From Aplectana chamaeleonis (lineage: Eukaryota > Nematoda > Chromadorea > Rhabditida > Cosmocercidae): DNA of 64,000 nucleotides. Below the pieces are notes generated by a model. The model worked only from the letters and a program-made list of their open reading frames with translations, had not been told where the DNA came from and did no database searches. Positions 62,970 to 64,000 of this stretch are shown one piece after another. Each line of letters begins with the position of its first letter. Positions within the stretch are counted from its first letter, which is position 1. The DNA lies in assembly GCA_029168955.1 (NCBI GenBank), contig JAPDOI010000186.1:868001-932000 (forward strand). The letters run 5' to 3'. Made by a program: the position numbers and the translations under genes.

Positions 62970-63359
62970 TTGCCAAAAAAAGGAAAAGCCGGTTGGGAGT
63001 AGACTCTTTTTCGACAGATTCAGTTCCGTACATTCTTCGTCTTTTTTTCAGGAAGATTTGGGTTCGCCCATGTTTTTTTCTGGATCCGTGTAATAGGGGC
63101 TTCTGCCTTGTTTATGTTTGCATGGAGCTCACAACTTGAACACTATGCTCTCTTCGTAGAATTTAAGGCTAGTGAATGGACTCTCAAGAAAACAGACGGT
63201 ACATGTGTCCCCTGGTCCGAAAGAGTGTCGATGGCTATACTGGCGAATTGTCTCATTCCGCGTTTCCCATCCAGTAAATTAACAATCCTGGCCTTGCGAC
63301 CGAAACAAATGTCATACTCGTTCATTGGAGACCGCCGATGGTAGGATTGGAACTGAAAA

Positions 63360-63629
63360 ATGAACAGCATTTACGCGATGGGTTCAACTGGCATCAACAA
63401 ATTGCTTATCATCATTACAACATCATTGTGCCTCGGGTGGGTCACGTTCAGTTGTTTAGCTTCTCATCCCCAATCCGGGCGCGTGGCCTCTGGAGTTTCT
63501 CAGTGCGAGACAAGATCATGTGAGCACGACATTTCGCAAGCCACGAAGAGACTGCTAACTTTCATTTGTAGAGGACGATCGAGGCAGTGTTCGGAGGAGT
63601 TGAAGATCTTCGTCGCTTCTAAGGACTGA
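63360..63629 (+). CDS. Small possible secreted protein, 89 aa, copy 2
   Basis: Same length as the frame at 13177-13446, with substitutions such as CLAFHP to CLASHP, VAFGV to VASGV and SQCQ to SQCE. The hydrophobic N-terminal stretch and the cysteines are kept. The alternative spliced frame is also open here, so the coding phase is unresolved. Confidence 0.35.
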   Translation: MNSIYAMGSTGINKLLIIITTSLCLGWVTFSCLASHPQSGRVASGVSQCETRSCEHDISQATKRLLTFICRGRSRQCSEELKIFVASKD

Positions 63630-63685
63630 TGCTCATAACTGTGAGCTCCTTTTCCGGCCAATATTCCTTTTTCTCCTAAGCTTAA

Positions 63686-64000
63686 AGGCAGGGTCCGGGC
63701 AGAATTTCGATTTTGAGATTTCCCGTTAAATCGGTGCTCTTGCCACAGGTGGTCCCGAGGAATATGCGAAAACTGCGTGAAAACCGGTCTTCTTCAAGTT
63801 ATTCCAGCCACTTCCGTTAACCGATGATCCAGAAAAGTCAGAAAAGTGTGGCCATCGTCCATACTTTAGCGGTTTTCCACGCATTCTTCAAAAGTGCTGG
63901 GTAATTATCGGTCATTCCAGCCATGATTGTCATGCTGTGAATACTGTAATCCCTGACTTTGAGGCTGTTTTCTCCAGAACTAAGGACTCAGAGTTCGTGA
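63686..64000. mobile_element. TTAA-type MITE 6, second copy (cut by window end)
   Basis: Begins AGGCAGGGTCCGGGCAG after TTAA (63682-63685); matches 13503 onward. Confidence 0.65.

Larger units (their letters stand above)
62970..64000 (+). repeat. 1-kb segmental repeat, copy 2
   Basis: Same orientation as 12797-13840 and running to the window end, so its true length is unknown. Confidence 0.85.

Overview
The window looks like nematode nuclear DNA, most likely a strongylid (hookworm-like) worm. This is inferred from introns of 55-80 bp with TTTCAG-type acceptors, a Tc3-like transposase N-terminus, and an RTE-type endonuclease/reverse-transcriptase polyprotein of the kind abundant in hookworm genomes. 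No species is claimed. There is no bacterial gene organisation, rRNA, convincing tRNA or CRISPR array. Most long open frames here are by-products of tandem repeats whose period is a multiple of three.

The dominant structure is an imperfect palindrome. The left arm (21525-45037) and right arm (45749-60621) are inverted copies around a 711-bp spacer (45038-45748). Next to the spacer each arm carries one copy of a six-exon gene for a class I phosphatidylinositol transfer protein (PITP), in convergent orientation (43377-44917 plus, 45871-47400 minus). The arms differ by whole mobile elements. Left only: an RTE-like element between TA tracts, a 4.7-kb fold-back element and a 2.1-kb TIR element. 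Right only: a 563-bp fold-back element and a large satellite expansion. A 5'-truncated LINE and a composite element with GGTGGTAGTAAATG ends and CCTGG target duplications sit at matching places in both arms, so they predate the duplication.

Three satellite families lie in and beside the arms (A: GTGCAGGACCCC type; B: 42-bp units with a 504-bp higher-order repeat; C: 42-bp units at 60627-62585). All share one core, close to GGACCCAAGTGGGAGTGC.

Left of the palindrome (1-21.5 kb) is a transposon-dense stretch. It holds two hAT-like elements with exact 8-bp target duplications, a run of TTAA-flanked MITEs, fold-back elements, a gag-like zinc-knuckle remnant, a probable BTB-domain gene (about 9.6-10.1 kb, minus) and an unrecognised spliced gene fragment (about 3.5-3.85 kb, minus). 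A roughly 1-kb segment with an 89-codon ORF occurs at 12797-13840 and again, in the same orientation, at the right end (62970-64000). The likely functional genes are the PITP pair and possibly the BTB gene; the rest is mobile or repetitive DNA that records the order of events.
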